A stretch of DNA of 64,000 bases from Roseiarcus sp963783175 (GTDB taxonomy: Bacteria > Pseudomonadota > Alphaproteobacteria > Rhizobiales > Beijerinckiaceae): NCBI GenBank assembly GCA_963783175.1, contig CAWANG010000037.1, positions 527,439-591,438 on the forward strand, in the 5' to 3' direction. A program made the position numbers and the translations under genes. Shown here in pieces: positions 25,715 through 34,926 of this stretch. Numbering within the stretch: position 1 is the first letter of the stretch; each line of letters starts with the position of its first letter. The notes beneath the pieces were generated by a model. It did no database searches. It was not told where the DNA came from and saw nothing but the letters and a program-made list of their open reading frames with translations.

Positions 25715-25820
25715 CGGAATCTTCCCCCCAGCCGCTTTTCTATCCAGAATGCAGTCAAAGCTGTCGCCGCCACGGCCTTATGACAATCAACCGAGGTTCC
25801 GGGCGAGATTTGGGTGAATG

Positions 25821-27488
25821 CTACACCTCGACGACGAGCACATGCACTTGGGGCTTCTTGCTCCAGACGGCGTTGACCGAGTTGCGCACCGCACGTTCGA
25901 TGGCGCTCGAGACGATATCTGGGTCACGCCGCTTGCCCGGCGGCAGACCCTCGAAGGCCTCGAAAATCGCGTCGTCGATCAGCGCGTCGATCGCCGCGCC
26001 TTCGCGCGTTCGCTCGGGCAAGCCGGCGATCATCACATCCGGATCGCCCGCCATTTCGCCCCTCGGGGTCAGCGCGAGCGCAATCGAGACGACGCCGGCG
26101 AAGGCGAGCCGGCGGCGCTGGCCGACGCTTTCCTGATCCGCCGGCAAGAGAATCGCCCCGTCCTTCAGTCGCCGCCCGCTCGCGATCCTGCCCATGGCCG
26201 CAACATCGCCGGGGGCCAAGCGGATGAGATCGCCGTCGAAGGCGCGCAAGACTTGCGGCGCCCCCTGCGCCCTGGCGAACGCGGCATGCTCGCTCAGGTG
26301 CAGCGGCTCGCCATGCGCCGGCACAGCGATCCTAGGGCGCACCCAAGCGTACATTTTCGCCATCTCCGCCCGGCGCGGATGGCCGGAGACATGCACAAGC
26401 GCAGTCCGGTCGGTCACGACCTCGACGCCCGCGGTTACGAACGCGTTGATGATCTTGCCCACCGCCTTTTCATTGCCGGGAATAGTGCGCGAGGAAAAGA
26501 TGACGGCGTCGCCGGCGCTCAATTCCGCCGTCGGATGCTCGTCCTGCGCCATGCGGGCGAGCGCCGCGCGCGGCTCGCCCTGGCTGCCGGTGGCGAGCGC
26601 CAAGATCTTGTTGCGCGGCAGGCGCTCGAACGCGTCCATCCCTAAGAACGGCGGCACGCCGTCGAGCATCCCGCACTCGCGGGCGACGGCGACAACGCGC
26701 TCGATTGCTCGCCCGAGAATGCAGACCTGCCGGCCGGCTGCGAAGCCGGCCTCGGCCGCCGAACGCAAGCGGGCGACGTTGGAAGCGAAGGTGGTCACGA
26801 CCACCCTGCCCTTCGCCTCGCCGATCAGCCAGGCCAGCGTCTTGGCGACGTCGCGCTCTGACGGGCTCTCGCCTTCGCGCAAGACGTTGGTCGAATCAGA
26901 GATCAGCGCCAGCACGCCCTCGTCGCCGAGCGCCTTGAGGCGCGCCTCATCGGTCGGCGGGCCGATGATCGGCGTCGGGTCGATCTTCCAATCGGCGGTG
27001 TGGACAACGAGCCCGGCGGGGGTTCGGATCGCCAGCGCCGAGCTTTCGGGGATGGAATGAGCGACGGCGATGAACTCGACGACAAACGGGCCGATCGCGA
27101 CCTTCTCGCCCTGGGCGACGATCTTCAATGGGATCTTGGGCGCGCCCGGCTCACCAAGCCGGCGAGCCTCGGCGAGCCCGGCCGCGAAGCGGGTCATATA
27201 GACGGGCGCGCCGAGGTCCGGCCAAAGCTCGGCGAGCGCCCCGATGTGGTCCTCGTGCGCGTGGGTGATGACGACGCCGACCAGATTCTTCTTCGCCCTC
27301 TCGATAAAGCTGAGATCGGGCATGATGAGATCAACGCCGGGCAACTCCTCGCCGGCAAAGGCGACGCCGAGGTCGACCATCAGCCATTGGCGCGCGCTTG
27401 CGGGCCCATAGCCGTAAAGGGCGCAATTCATGCCGATCTCGCCCAGGCCGCCGAGCGGCGCGAATACAAGCTCGCTGTCGTCCGTCAT
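25821..27488 (-). CDS. rnj: ribonuclease J
   Basis: 555 residues, metallo-beta-lactamase/beta-CASP nuclease. Motif HAHEDHIGALAELWPDLG carries the zinc ligands; GVDLIMPDLSFIE and TADWKIDPTPIIGPPTD follow, then the beta-CASP region with ATGSQGEPRAALARMA, SSRTIPGNEKAV and HVSGHPRRAEMAKM. It processes rRNA and mRNA 5' ends. The start codon directly follows the birA stop (TAG-ATG), in a birA-rnj arrangement downstream of nuoN, as in many alphaproteobacteria. Confidence 0.94.
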   Translation of the reverse strand: MTDDSELVFAPLGGLGEIGMNCALYGYGPASARQWLMVDLGVAFAGEELPGVDLIMPDLSFIERAKKNLVGVVITHAHEDHIGALAELWPDLGAPVYMTRFAAGLAEARRLGEPGAPKIPLKIVAQGEKVAIGPFVVEFIAVAHSIPESSALAIRTPAGLVVHTADWKIDPTPIIGPPTDEARLKALGDEGVLALISDSTNVLREGESPSERDVAKTLAWLIGEAKGRVVVTTFASNVARLRSAAEAGFAAGRQVCILGRAIERVVAVARECGMLDGVPPFLGMDAFERLPRNKILALATGSQGEPRAALARMAQDEHPTAELSAGDAVIFSSRTIPGNEKAVGKIINAFVTAGVEVVTDRTALVHVSGHPRRAEMAKMYAWVRPRIAVPAHGEPLHLSEHAAFARAQGAPQVLRAFDGDLIRLAPGDVAAMGRIASGRRLKDGAILLPADQESVGQRRRLAFAGVVSIALALTPRGEMAGDPDVMIAGLPERTREGAAIDALIDDAIFEAFEGLPPGKRRDPDIVSSAIERAVRNSVNAVWSKKPQVHVLVVEV

Positions 27489-28307
27489 CTAGGCTCGGCC
27501 CTCAGGCGCGTGAGGAGCCGACCGGGACGCCGGCGGCGGGGCGTCCGATCGAGGCGCAAGACTGAGGTCGGCCGCCTCGATCCTCTCGAGCCCGCACTCG
27601 GAGCGCATGAGCATGCGACCGCCCTCATCGATCCCTTCGAAAACGCCCTCGCGCCGGCCGGCGCTGCTTTCGATCGCGACGCGTTGGCCAAGACCGAGGG
27701 CGCAATCGATCCAGTCCGCGCGAATGCGGTCGAACGCCTGTCCTCCGCGCCACGCGTCGACCGCCGCGTCAAACCGCCAGGCGAGACGCTGGAACAACGC
27801 GCCCGCGCCGACCGCTCGACCGCCCGTGGCGGCGAGACGTGAGGTTGGGTAACCAAGCCCCTCCGGCGCATGCGCGCAATTGACACCGACCCCGACCGCA
27901 TAGGCGGTGCGCCGGCCGGCGAGACCAATCCCTTCGACCAGGATGCCGCCGCATTTGACGCCGTTCAGCATCAGATCGTTCGGCCATTTGAGGCCGGCGT
28001 CGGCCGCGCCGGCGTCCCTTGCCGCGCGGACCAGCGCCACGCCGGCGACAAAGCCGAGCTGCGGCGCGAGCGCGGGCGGACACGGATCGATCATGAGCGC
28101 GGTGGCGTGAAGGTTGCCCACCGGCGAGATCCAGGCGCGGCCGCGGCGGCCCCGCCCGGCTGTCTGTTCGCCGGCGACGATCCACAAGCGGTCCGATTCT
28201 CCAGCAAGCGCGCGGCGGCGCGCTTCCTCGTTCGTCGAATCGACCACTCCGACTCGAACAACGCGCCAAGCTCCGATCGCATCGTCCAGCCTCAGGGCGG
28301 CGGTCAA
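27489..28307 (-). CDS. birA: biotin--[acetyl-CoA-carboxylase] ligase
   Basis: 272 residues with the catalytic and C-terminal domains only; the N-terminal DNA-binding domain of E. coli BirA is absent, so it is a ligase without repressor function. Key motifs: VDSTNEEARRRALAG, the biotin/ATP loop GEQTAGRGRRGRAWISPVGNL, and LKWPNDLMLNGVKCGGILVE with the catalytic Lys. It overlaps the nuoN stop by 4 bp (ATGA) and abuts rnj, so it is part of the nuo transcription unit. Confidence 0.93.
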   Translation of the reverse strand: MTAALRLDDAIGAWRVVRVGVVDSTNEEARRRALAGESDRLWIVAGEQTAGRGRRGRAWISPVGNLHATALMIDPCPPALAPQLGFVAGVALVRAARDAGAADAGLKWPNDLMLNGVKCGGILVEGIGLAGRRTAYAVGVGVNCAHAPEGLGYPTSRLAATGGRAVGAGALFQRLAWRFDAAVDAWRGGQAFDRIRADWIDCALGLGQRVAIESSAGRREGVFEGIDEGGRMLMRSECGLERIEAADLSLAPRSDAPPPASRSAPHAPEGRA

Positions 28308-29737
28308 AAGAGCGACTGCGCGGCCGCCATTGCGGCGTTGGTGATCGGCGAGGGCAAGAACACGAACAGGATGATCATGAGCGCGGACAACGCAAGCACA
28401 ATGCGCGCCACCGGGCCCGGGCGGTCGAACGCCTTGGCCGGCTCGTCGAAATACATCAGCTTGACGATCCTGAGATAGTAATAGGCGGCGACTGCGCTTG
28501 CGAGCACGCCGATCACCGAGAGGCCATAGAGCCCAGCCTTGATCGCGGCGGCGAAGACGTAAAACTTGGCGAAGAAACCGGCGAGCGGCGGAACGCCGGC
28601 AAGCGAGAACATCATCGTCGCCAGGAAGAAGGCCATGGTCGGATTGGTCCGCGCCAGACCGGCGAGATCGGCCATCGTCTCGACCGCCCGCCCCCCGCGC
28701 CGCATGGACAGGATGGCGGCGAAGGTTCCTAGCGTCATCACCACGTAGATCGCCATATAGATGATGACGCTTTGCGCGCCCTCGACCGTACCGGCAGCAA
28801 GGCCGACCAGCGCGTATCCCATATGGCCGATCGAGGAATAGGCCATCAGCCGCTTGAAATTGCGCTGGCCGATTGCGGCGAAGGCGCCGAGCGCCATTGA
28901 GGCAATCGAGACGAAGGTGATGATCTGGCGCCAGTCATTGCCGATACCGGGAAAGGCAGTGACCATGACTCGAACGAGGACCGCCATCGCCGCGATCTTG
29001 GGCCCGGTAGCGAAGAAGGTCGTCACCGGCGTCGGGGCGCCCTCGTAGACGTCGGGCGTCCACATGTGGAACGGCACGACGGAAATCTTGAACGCCAGGC
29101 CGACCAGGATGAACACCAGCCCGAACAGGACGCCAATGCTCGCATGATCATGCACGGCGCTCGCCACGGCGCTGAACGCGACCGAGCCGGAATAGCCGTA
29201 GATGAGCGAGATCCCGTAGAGCATCATGCCCGACGACAAGGCGCCGAGGACAAAATACTTGAGGCCAGCTTCCGTCGCGCGCAGGTCATGCCGGCGATAA
29301 GCCGCAATCACGTAGAGCGCCAAGCTCATGAGCTCGAAACCGAGGTAGAGCGCGATGAAATCATTGGCCGCAATCAGCATCAGCATGCCGAGGGTGGAAA
29401 TGAGGATCAGCACCGGGAATTCAAAGCCGCCCAGCCGCTCCAGGCGCATGAACTCGACCGACAACAAAATCGTCACCAGCGAGCCGACCAGCACAAGCGC
29501 GCCCATGAAGCGGGTGAACGCGTCGTCGGCGAAGGAGCCATAGAAGGTGACGCCCATCGGCCAATTCTTGGCCACCATCACAATGAGCACGAGTCCGAGC
29601 AGGCCGACGGCGATCTCGTTGACGAGGTTGGACCCCCGCTCGCCACGTAGCGCGCCGTAAAGGACGAGCGCCAGGGTCCCAGCCGCCAGAACCGCCTCCG
29701 GCAGGACCACGGGAAGAGAAAGGGCCGTCTCGTGCAT
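28304..29737 (-). CDS. nuoN: NADH-quinone oxidoreductase subunit N
   Basis: 477 residues, antiporter-like membrane subunit with about 14 hydrophobic segments. MRP-type core sequences are visible (FELMSLALYVIAAYRRHDLRATEAGLKYFVLGALSSG with conserved Lys, and RNFKRLMAYSSIGHMGYALVGLA). It is one of three proton-pumping subunits in the membrane arm. Last nuo gene; birA overlaps its end. Confidence 0.96.
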   Translation of the reverse strand: MHETALSLPVVLPEAVLAAGTLALVLYGALRGERGSNLVNEIAVGLLGLVLIVMVAKNWPMGVTFYGSFADDAFTRFMGALVLVGSLVTILLSVEFMRLERLGGFEFPVLILISTLGMLMLIAANDFIALYLGFELMSLALYVIAAYRRHDLRATEAGLKYFVLGALSSGMMLYGISLIYGYSGSVAFSAVASAVHDHASIGVLFGLVFILVGLAFKISVVPFHMWTPDVYEGAPTPVTTFFATGPKIAAMAVLVRVMVTAFPGIGNDWRQIITFVSIASMALGAFAAIGQRNFKRLMAYSSIGHMGYALVGLAAGTVEGAQSVIIYMAIYVVMTLGTFAAILSMRRGGRAVETMADLAGLARTNPTMAFFLATMMFSLAGVPPLAGFFAKFYVFAAAIKAGLYGLSVIGVLASAVAAYYYLRIVKLMYFDEPAKAFDRPGPVARIVLALSALMIILFVFLPSPITNAAMAAAQSLF

Positions 29738-29791
29738 GAGTGTCGCTCGTTCAAATGAAAAATGATGGCCGGCGTAAGCCTAAGCCCGCCG

Positions 29792-31297
29792 TCATAAGCC
29801 CGCGGCCTTGGTCGCCGTGACCGCGTGTTCTAGGCCCTTGATGATCTGTTCGATCGAGGCCGCGCTGGCGTCGATGATCGGTTGCGGGTGCACGCCGTAG
29901 AAGATCGTCAGCAGCCCGAGTGGGAGCAGGGTTGCGATCTCGCGACCCGTGAGGTCGGCGATGCCCATCAGGCTCGGCTTCTCGATGACGCCGAAGATGA
30001 TCCGCCGGTAGAGATAAAGCGCATAGCAGGCGGATAGGATGGTGCCGAACGTAGCCAGGAACGCAACCCAATTGTTGATCTGGAACGTGCCGATCAGGCT
30101 CAGGAATTCGCCGATGAAGCCCGAAGTGCCCGGCAGCCCGACATTGGCGAGCGTGAACACCATGAAGGCCAGCGCATAAAGCGGCATGCGCTGCACGAGT
30201 CCTCCATAGGCGGTAATGTCGTAGGTGTGCATACGGTCGTATACGACTCCGACGCAAAGGAAGAGGGCGCCGGAGATGAGCCCGTGGCTCACCATCTGAT
30301 AGACCGCCCCCTGCATCCCCTGCGTATTTGCGGCGAAGATTCCCATCGTCACGAAGCCCATGTGGGCCACCGATGAATACGCGATCAGCTTCTTCATGCT
30401 CTCCTGCGCCAGCGCGACCAGGGAGGTGTAGATGATCGCGACTACCGACAGGGCGAACACGAGCGGGGTGAAATAGACCGAGGCGTCAGGAAACATGGGC
30501 AACGAAAAGCGGATGAAGCCGTAGCCGCCCATTTTGAGCAGAACGGCGGCCAGCATCACCGATCCCGCGGTCGGCGCTTCGACATGCGCGTCGGGCAGCC
30601 AGGTGTGGACCGGCCACATCGGCATCTTGACCGCAAACGAGGCGAAGAACGCCAGCCACAGCCAAGTCTGCATGCTTGCGGGGAAGGGCGTTTTGAGCAG
30701 CACCGTGATATCGGTCGTGCCCGCCGTCCAGTACATCGCCATGATCGCGAGCAGCATCAGGAGCGAACCGGTCAGCGTGTAGAGGAAGAACTTGAAGGCC
30801 GCATAGACGCGGTTCCCATGGCCCCACACGCCGATGATGATGAACATCGGAATGAGGCCGCCCTCAAAGAACAGATAAAAGAGCACCAGATCGAGCGCGA
30901 CGAAGACGCCGACCATCAGGGTCTCCATCACCAAGAAGGTGATCATGTACTCCTTCACACGGGTCTGAATCGGAGCCCACGAGGCTACGATGCAGATCGG
31001 CATCAAGAACGCGGTGAGCAGCAGGAACGGCATCGAAACCCCATCGACGCCGAGCTTGTAAAGGATCGCGTGCGAGAACCAGTCGTGCTCCTCGACGAGC
31101 TGAAAGCCGGGCTGCGCCGCGTCGAAGCGTGACCAAGCGACAAGGCTCAGCGCGAACGCGATGACGGTCGTAAAGAGCGCAATCCAGCGCGCATTTCGCT
31201 TGGTCAACTCGCTGTCGCCCGAAGGCAGCAGAAGGATGAACAGCGCGCCGATCACCGGCAACGCCAGAATGCCGGAGAGGATCCAGGAGCCGTTCAT
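29792..31297 (-). CDS. nuoM: NADH-quinone oxidoreductase subunit M
   Basis: 501 residues from the ATG at 31297, which overlaps the nuoL stop as ATGA; the frame is open into nuoL, but homology starts at MNGSWILSGILALPVIG. The antiporter core includes FEGGLIPMFIIIGVWG (membrane Glu), PVHTWLPDAHVEAPTAGSVMLAAVLLKMGGYG (Lys in helix) and MKKLIAYSSVAHMGF. Proton-pumping membrane subunit of complex I. Confidence 0.96.
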   Translation of the reverse strand: MNGSWILSGILALPVIGALFILLLPSGDSELTKRNARWIALFTTVIAFALSLVAWSRFDAAQPGFQLVEEHDWFSHAILYKLGVDGVSMPFLLLTAFLMPICIVASWAPIQTRVKEYMITFLVMETLMVGVFVALDLVLFYLFFEGGLIPMFIIIGVWGHGNRVYAAFKFFLYTLTGSLLMLLAIMAMYWTAGTTDITVLLKTPFPASMQTWLWLAFFASFAVKMPMWPVHTWLPDAHVEAPTAGSVMLAAVLLKMGGYGFIRFSLPMFPDASVYFTPLVFALSVVAIIYTSLVALAQESMKKLIAYSSVAHMGFVTMGIFAANTQGMQGAVYQMVSHGLISGALFLCVGVVYDRMHTYDITAYGGLVQRMPLYALAFMVFTLANVGLPGTSGFIGEFLSLIGTFQINNWVAFLATFGTILSACYALYLYRRIIFGVIEKPSLMGIADLTGREIATLLPLGLLTIFYGVHPQPIIDASAASIEQIIKGLEHAVTATKAAGL

Positions 31298-33285
31298 CGC
31301 ATGACTCCGCTGAACAGGTACCACGTCGTCAGCGCGGCGGCTCCAAGCAGCATCGCAAAAGCGTAATGATAGACGTAGCCTGTTTGCAGGCGCACGGCAC
31401 TGCGGGCGACGTCGAGAACGCGCGCCGAGACGCCGTCCGGCCCGAAGCCATCGATGATCGCGCCGTCGCCGCCCTTCCAGAACGCGCGGCCGATGGCGAA
31501 GGCAGGACGAACGAACAGGAAGTCGTACAGCTCGTCGAAGTACCACTTGTTGAGCAGGAAGCGGTAGAGGGCAGGGAACGCATTCGCCAGCCGCGCCGGC
31601 GCTGTGCGGTCGACGAGGTACATGTAATAGGCGATCAAGAGCCCGCCCAACCAGAACAGCGTCGGCAGCAACGACACCAGCGCCGGTACGTGCTCCATCT
31701 CTTCGAGAATGTGGTTCTCCTGGCCGAGGAACAGCGACTGCCGCCAGAACGCGTCGTGGCCGCCGCCGATGAAGAGGTAGCGGAAGGCCATGCCGGCTAG
31801 CGTCGCACCGAGCGCCAGTACGGCGAGCGGGACCAACATCACCGGCGGAGATTCGTGCGCGGGGTGATCGCCATGGCCATGATCTTCGTGACCATGTGCC
31901 TGCGCGGGCAGGGTCGCCGACCAATCGCCGCGTTCACCGAAGAAAGTCATGAACATGAGGCGCCAGGAATAGAAGGCGGTAAAGCCGGCGGCGATCACCA
32001 CGCAGCAAAACGCGTAGACGGCCCCGTAACGATGCGAGGCGAACGCGGCCTCAATGATCGCATCCTTGGAGACGAAGCCAGCGAACCCGATCGGAGTGAA
32101 CGGAATCCCGACGCCGGTCAGGGCAAGCGTCCCGATGATCATCATCCAGAAGGTGAACGGGATCTCCTTGCGCAGGCCCCCCATCGCGCGCATGTCCTGC
32201 TCGTGGTGCATGGCGGTGATGACCGAGCCCGCGCCGAGGAACAAAAGCGCCTTGAAGAAGGCGTGGGTAAACAAGTGGAAAATGCCGATGCTGTAGCCGC
32301 CGACCCCAAGGCCGACAAACATGTAGCCAAGCTGCGAGCAGGTCGAATAGGCGATTACTTTCTTGATGTCGTTCTGCACCAGGCCGATAGTCGCGGCGAA
32401 GAAGGCCGTGGTCGCGCCGACGATGGTCACGACGCTGAGCGCGGTGGAAGACAGCTCGAACAAAGGCGACAGCCTCGCGACCATGAAGACACCCGCGGTG
32501 ACCATCGTCGCTGCATGAATGAGGGCTGAGACCGGGGTCGGGCCTTCCATCGCGTCCGGAAGCCAGGTGTGCAGCAGGAATTGCGCCGACTTGCCCATCG
32601 CGCCCATGAAGAGGAGCAGGCAGGCGAGCGTCACCGCATCCCAATCGAAGCCGATAAAATGCACTGTCTTGCCGACAAGACCGGGCGCGGCGGCGAACAC
32701 CTGATCGAAGGCGATTGAGCCGGTCAGAGAGTAGGTGAGGAAAATGCCGAGTAGAAAGCCGAAGTCGCCGACCCGGTTGACGACGAACGCCTTGATCGCG
32801 GCGGCGTTGGCGGAAGGCCGGTCATACCAGAAGCCGATCAGCAGGTAGGACATCAGTCCGACGCCTTCCCAGCCGAAGAACAACTGAACCAGATTATCGG
32901 CCGTCACCAGCATAAGCATGGCGAAGGTGAAGAGCGAAAGGTAAGCGAAGAACCGAGGCCGTGAGGGGTCGTCGGCCATGTAGCCGATCGAGTAGACGTG
33001 GACGAGAAACGACACCGTCGTGACCACGATGAGCATGACCGCGGTCAGCGTGTCGATGCGCAAGGCCCAGGTGGCGACGAGCTTGCCGGAAGTGAACCAA
33101 TTGCCGAGCAGGACGTGAGCGTCTGCTCCGCCCGCGACCATGACGAACGCGATCCACGAGAGAGCAAAGGAAACGCCGAGCAGGCCGGTCGTGACATATT
33201 CGGCGCCGCGCGCCCCGATCCAAGGGCCGAAAATGCCGGCGATCAAGAACCCGAGAAGCGGCAGGAAGACGATCAGCTCGTACAT
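31294..33285 (-). CDS. nuoL: NADH-quinone oxidoreductase subunit L
   Basis: 663 residues. Core sequences FGWEGVGLMSYLLIGFWYDR, LLHTWLPDAMEGPTPVSALIHAATMVTAGVFMV and IKKVIAYSTCSQLGYMFVG are diagnostic of the distal antiporter-like subunit. The C-terminal region holds the long lateral helix and a His-rich linker (AHGHEDHGHGDHPAHE, about residues 455-470), an unusual acidic/His stretch that could bind metal. The gene is tightly packed between nuoK and nuoM. Confidence 0.96.
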   Translation of the reverse strand: MYELIVFLPLLGFLIAGIFGPWIGARGAEYVTTGLLGVSFALSWIAFVMVAGGADAHVLLGNWFTSGKLVATWALRIDTLTAVMLIVVTTVSFLVHVYSIGYMADDPSRPRFFAYLSLFTFAMLMLVTADNLVQLFFGWEGVGLMSYLLIGFWYDRPSANAAAIKAFVVNRVGDFGFLLGIFLTYSLTGSIAFDQVFAAAPGLVGKTVHFIGFDWDAVTLACLLLFMGAMGKSAQFLLHTWLPDAMEGPTPVSALIHAATMVTAGVFMVARLSPLFELSSTALSVVTIVGATTAFFAATIGLVQNDIKKVIAYSTCSQLGYMFVGLGVGGYSIGIFHLFTHAFFKALLFLGAGSVITAMHHEQDMRAMGGLRKEIPFTFWMMIIGTLALTGVGIPFTPIGFAGFVSKDAIIEAAFASHRYGAVYAFCCVVIAAGFTAFYSWRLMFMTFFGERGDWSATLPAQAHGHEDHGHGDHPAHESPPVMLVPLAVLALGATLAGMAFRYLFIGGGHDAFWRQSLFLGQENHILEEMEHVPALVSLLPTLFWLGGLLIAYYMYLVDRTAPARLANAFPALYRFLLNKWYFDELYDFLFVRPAFAIGRAFWKGGDGAIIDGFGPDGVSARVLDVARSAVRLQTGYVYHYAFAMLLGAAALTTWYLFSGVMR

Positions 33286-33294
33286 GAATCCGTC

Positions 33295-33609
33295 TCAGCC
33301 CTTCAGCGAATCGATGTCTTCGACAGCAATCGAGCCGCGATTGCGGTAGTAGGCGACCAGGATCGCGAGGCCGATTGCCGACTCCGCCGCGGCGACGGTG
33401 AGGATGAAGAGCGCGAACGCCTGGCCTGTCAGATCGCCCGAATAGGCCGAAAAGGCGATGAGATTGATGTTCACGGACAGAAGGATGAGCTCAACCGACA
33501 TCAGGATGATGATGATGTTCTTGTGGTTGAGAATGATGCCGGCGATGCCGATCGTGAACACGATCGCAGCAAGGGTGAGATAGTTGGAAAGATCGATGCC
33601 CATGCCCAT
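33295..33609 (-). CDS. nuoK: NADH-quinone oxidoreductase subunit K
   Basis: 104 residues, three membrane helices. The two functional membrane glutamates appear in MSVELILLSVNINLIAF and VAAAESAIGLAILVAYYR. It starts 6 bp after the nuoJ stop. The internal ATG at codon 3 is an alternative start. Confidence 0.95.
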   Translation of the reverse strand: MGMGIDLSNYLTLAAIVFTIGIAGIILNHKNIIIILMSVELILLSVNINLIAFSAYSGDLTGQAFALFILTVAAAESAIGLAILVAYYRNRGSIAVEDIDSLKG

Positions 33610-33615
33610 GATCCC

Positions 33616-34218
33616 TCATATGCCGGCGCGCGTGGGCACCTTGCGCACCTCGATCGCGGTTTCCGGCGTGCGGGCGACCTGCGCGCGGACGTCCTGCCGC
33701 TTGACGCCTTGTTTGTGCTGAAGGGTGAGAACGATCGCGCCGATCATGGCGGTTAGCAGAATCATCCCCGCCGCCTGAAAAAAGTAGAAATAGCGGGTGT
33801 ACAGCACTTCCCCGAGTGCGGCGGTGTTGCTGAGCGTGCCGGCGGGCGTGGCCGGGGAAGCGGCCCTGGATGAGGGGCCGAGACCGGAGACGACGTAGAT
33901 GAGCTCCATCGCAACCACCAACGCGATCAGCAACCCTTGCGGCAGGTATTCGACGAAGCCCTGCCGCAGCCGGGCGAAATCCACGTCGAGCAGCATGACG
34001 ATGAACAGGAACAGCACCGCGACTGCGCCGACATAAACGATGATCAGGATCATCGCCAGGAATTCGGCGCCCAGCAGCAGGAACAGGCCGGCCGCGCAGA
34101 CGAAGGAGAGGATCAGGAACAGGACCGAATGGACCGGGTTCCTAGCCGTGATGACGGCGAAGGCCGACACCACCAGCACCGGGGCAAAGATCCAAAAGAA
34201 CAGAGCATCGGCCTGCAT
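33616..34218 (-). CDS. nuoJ: NADH-quinone oxidoreductase subunit J
   Basis: 200 residues, five hydrophobic segments. The pi-bulge helix typical of NuoJ is visible as FLAMILIIVYVGAVAVLFLFIVMLLDV. The C-terminal cytoplasmic tail is basic (LTLQHKQGVKRQDVRAQVA). Separated from nuoI by a 195-bp repeat-like insertion, unlike the rest of the operon. Confidence 0.95.
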   Translation of the reverse strand: MQADALFFWIFAPVLVVSAFAVITARNPVHSVLFLILSFVCAAGLFLLLGAEFLAMILIIVYVGAVAVLFLFIVMLLDVDFARLRQGFVEYLPQGLLIALVVAMELIYVVSGLGPSSRAASPATPAGTLSNTAALGEVLYTRYFYFFQAAGMILLTAMIGAIVLTLQHKQGVKRQDVRAQVARTPETAIEVRKVPTRAGI

Positions 34219-34413
34219 CGCCCGCCTCTCGTCAAAAGCCCTCGCCCCAACCCTTGCCCTTCATGGGCAACGAATTCGGCGCGAAGCGCCGCACTCCCCG
34301 CGCGCCCATTGCCGCGCGGACCCCTCGTCCGGCCGGCGACAAAGCGCTCGCTGACAACGTCCGTCGCTCGGTGAGCGATGGCCAGCATCCTTCTTCCGCG
34401 AAGAAGAAAGATG
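34219..34413. repeat. 195-bp repeat-like insertion between nuoI and nuoJ
   Basis: A non-coding block in an otherwise 0-30 bp spaced operon. On the minus strand it translates as ...NSLPMKGKGWGEGF, resembling the GEGWGEGF string from rhizobial intergenic repeats. An imperfect stem (AGCATC-CTTCTTC pairing with GAAGAAG...GATGCT, 34384-34414) sits right after the nuoI stop. It may be processed or attenuate expression of the distal operon; no evidence beyond structure. Confidence 0.6.
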
Positions 34414-34908
34414 CTATCGATACGGCGCGTCGAGCGCGATGTTGCGCGCCAACTCCCGTTCCCAGCGATCGCCATTGGCCAGCAACCGCTGCTTGTCGTA
34501 GTAAAGCTCTTCGCGGGTCTCGGTCGCAAATTCGAAATTCGGCCCTTCGACGATTGCGTCGACCGGACAAGCTTCCTGGCACATGCCGCAGTAGATGCAC
34601 TTGACCATGTCTATGTCGTAGCGAGTCGTGCGCCGGGTGCCGTCGTTGCGCCTCGGTCCGGCCTCGATCGTGATCGCCTGGGCCGGGCAGATGGCCTCGC
34701 ACAACTTGCAGGCGATGCACCGTTCTTCGCCATTGGGGTAGCGGCGCAGCGCATGCTCGCCGCGGAAGCGCGCGCTCAGCGGCGATTTTTCATGCGGATA
34801 GTTCAAAGTCGCCTTGGGCTTGAACATGTAGCGGACCGACAGCGCGAGCGCCGCCAGGAATTCGGCGAGGAACAGCGAGCGGGCGGACTGAGCGAGCCTG
34901 AGAGCCAT
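34414..34908 (-). CDS. nuoI: NADH-quinone oxidoreductase subunit I
   Basis: 164 residues with two 4Fe-4S motifs: CIACKLCEAICPAQAITI and CIYCGMCQEACPVDAI. These are clusters N6a and N6b passing electrons to NuoB. The N-terminal helix (LAQSARSLFLAEFLAALALSVRYMF) anchors it to the membrane arm, as in alphaproteobacterial and mitochondrial homologues. Confidence 0.96.
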   Translation of the reverse strand: MALRLAQSARSLFLAEFLAALALSVRYMFKPKATLNYPHEKSPLSARFRGEHALRRYPNGEERCIACKLCEAICPAQAITIEAGPRRNDGTRRTTRYDIDMVKCIYCGMCQEACPVDAIVEGPNFEFATETREELYYDKQRLLANGDRWERELARNIALDAPYR

Positions 34909-34926
34909 GGCCTTTCCTGTCCTCCG

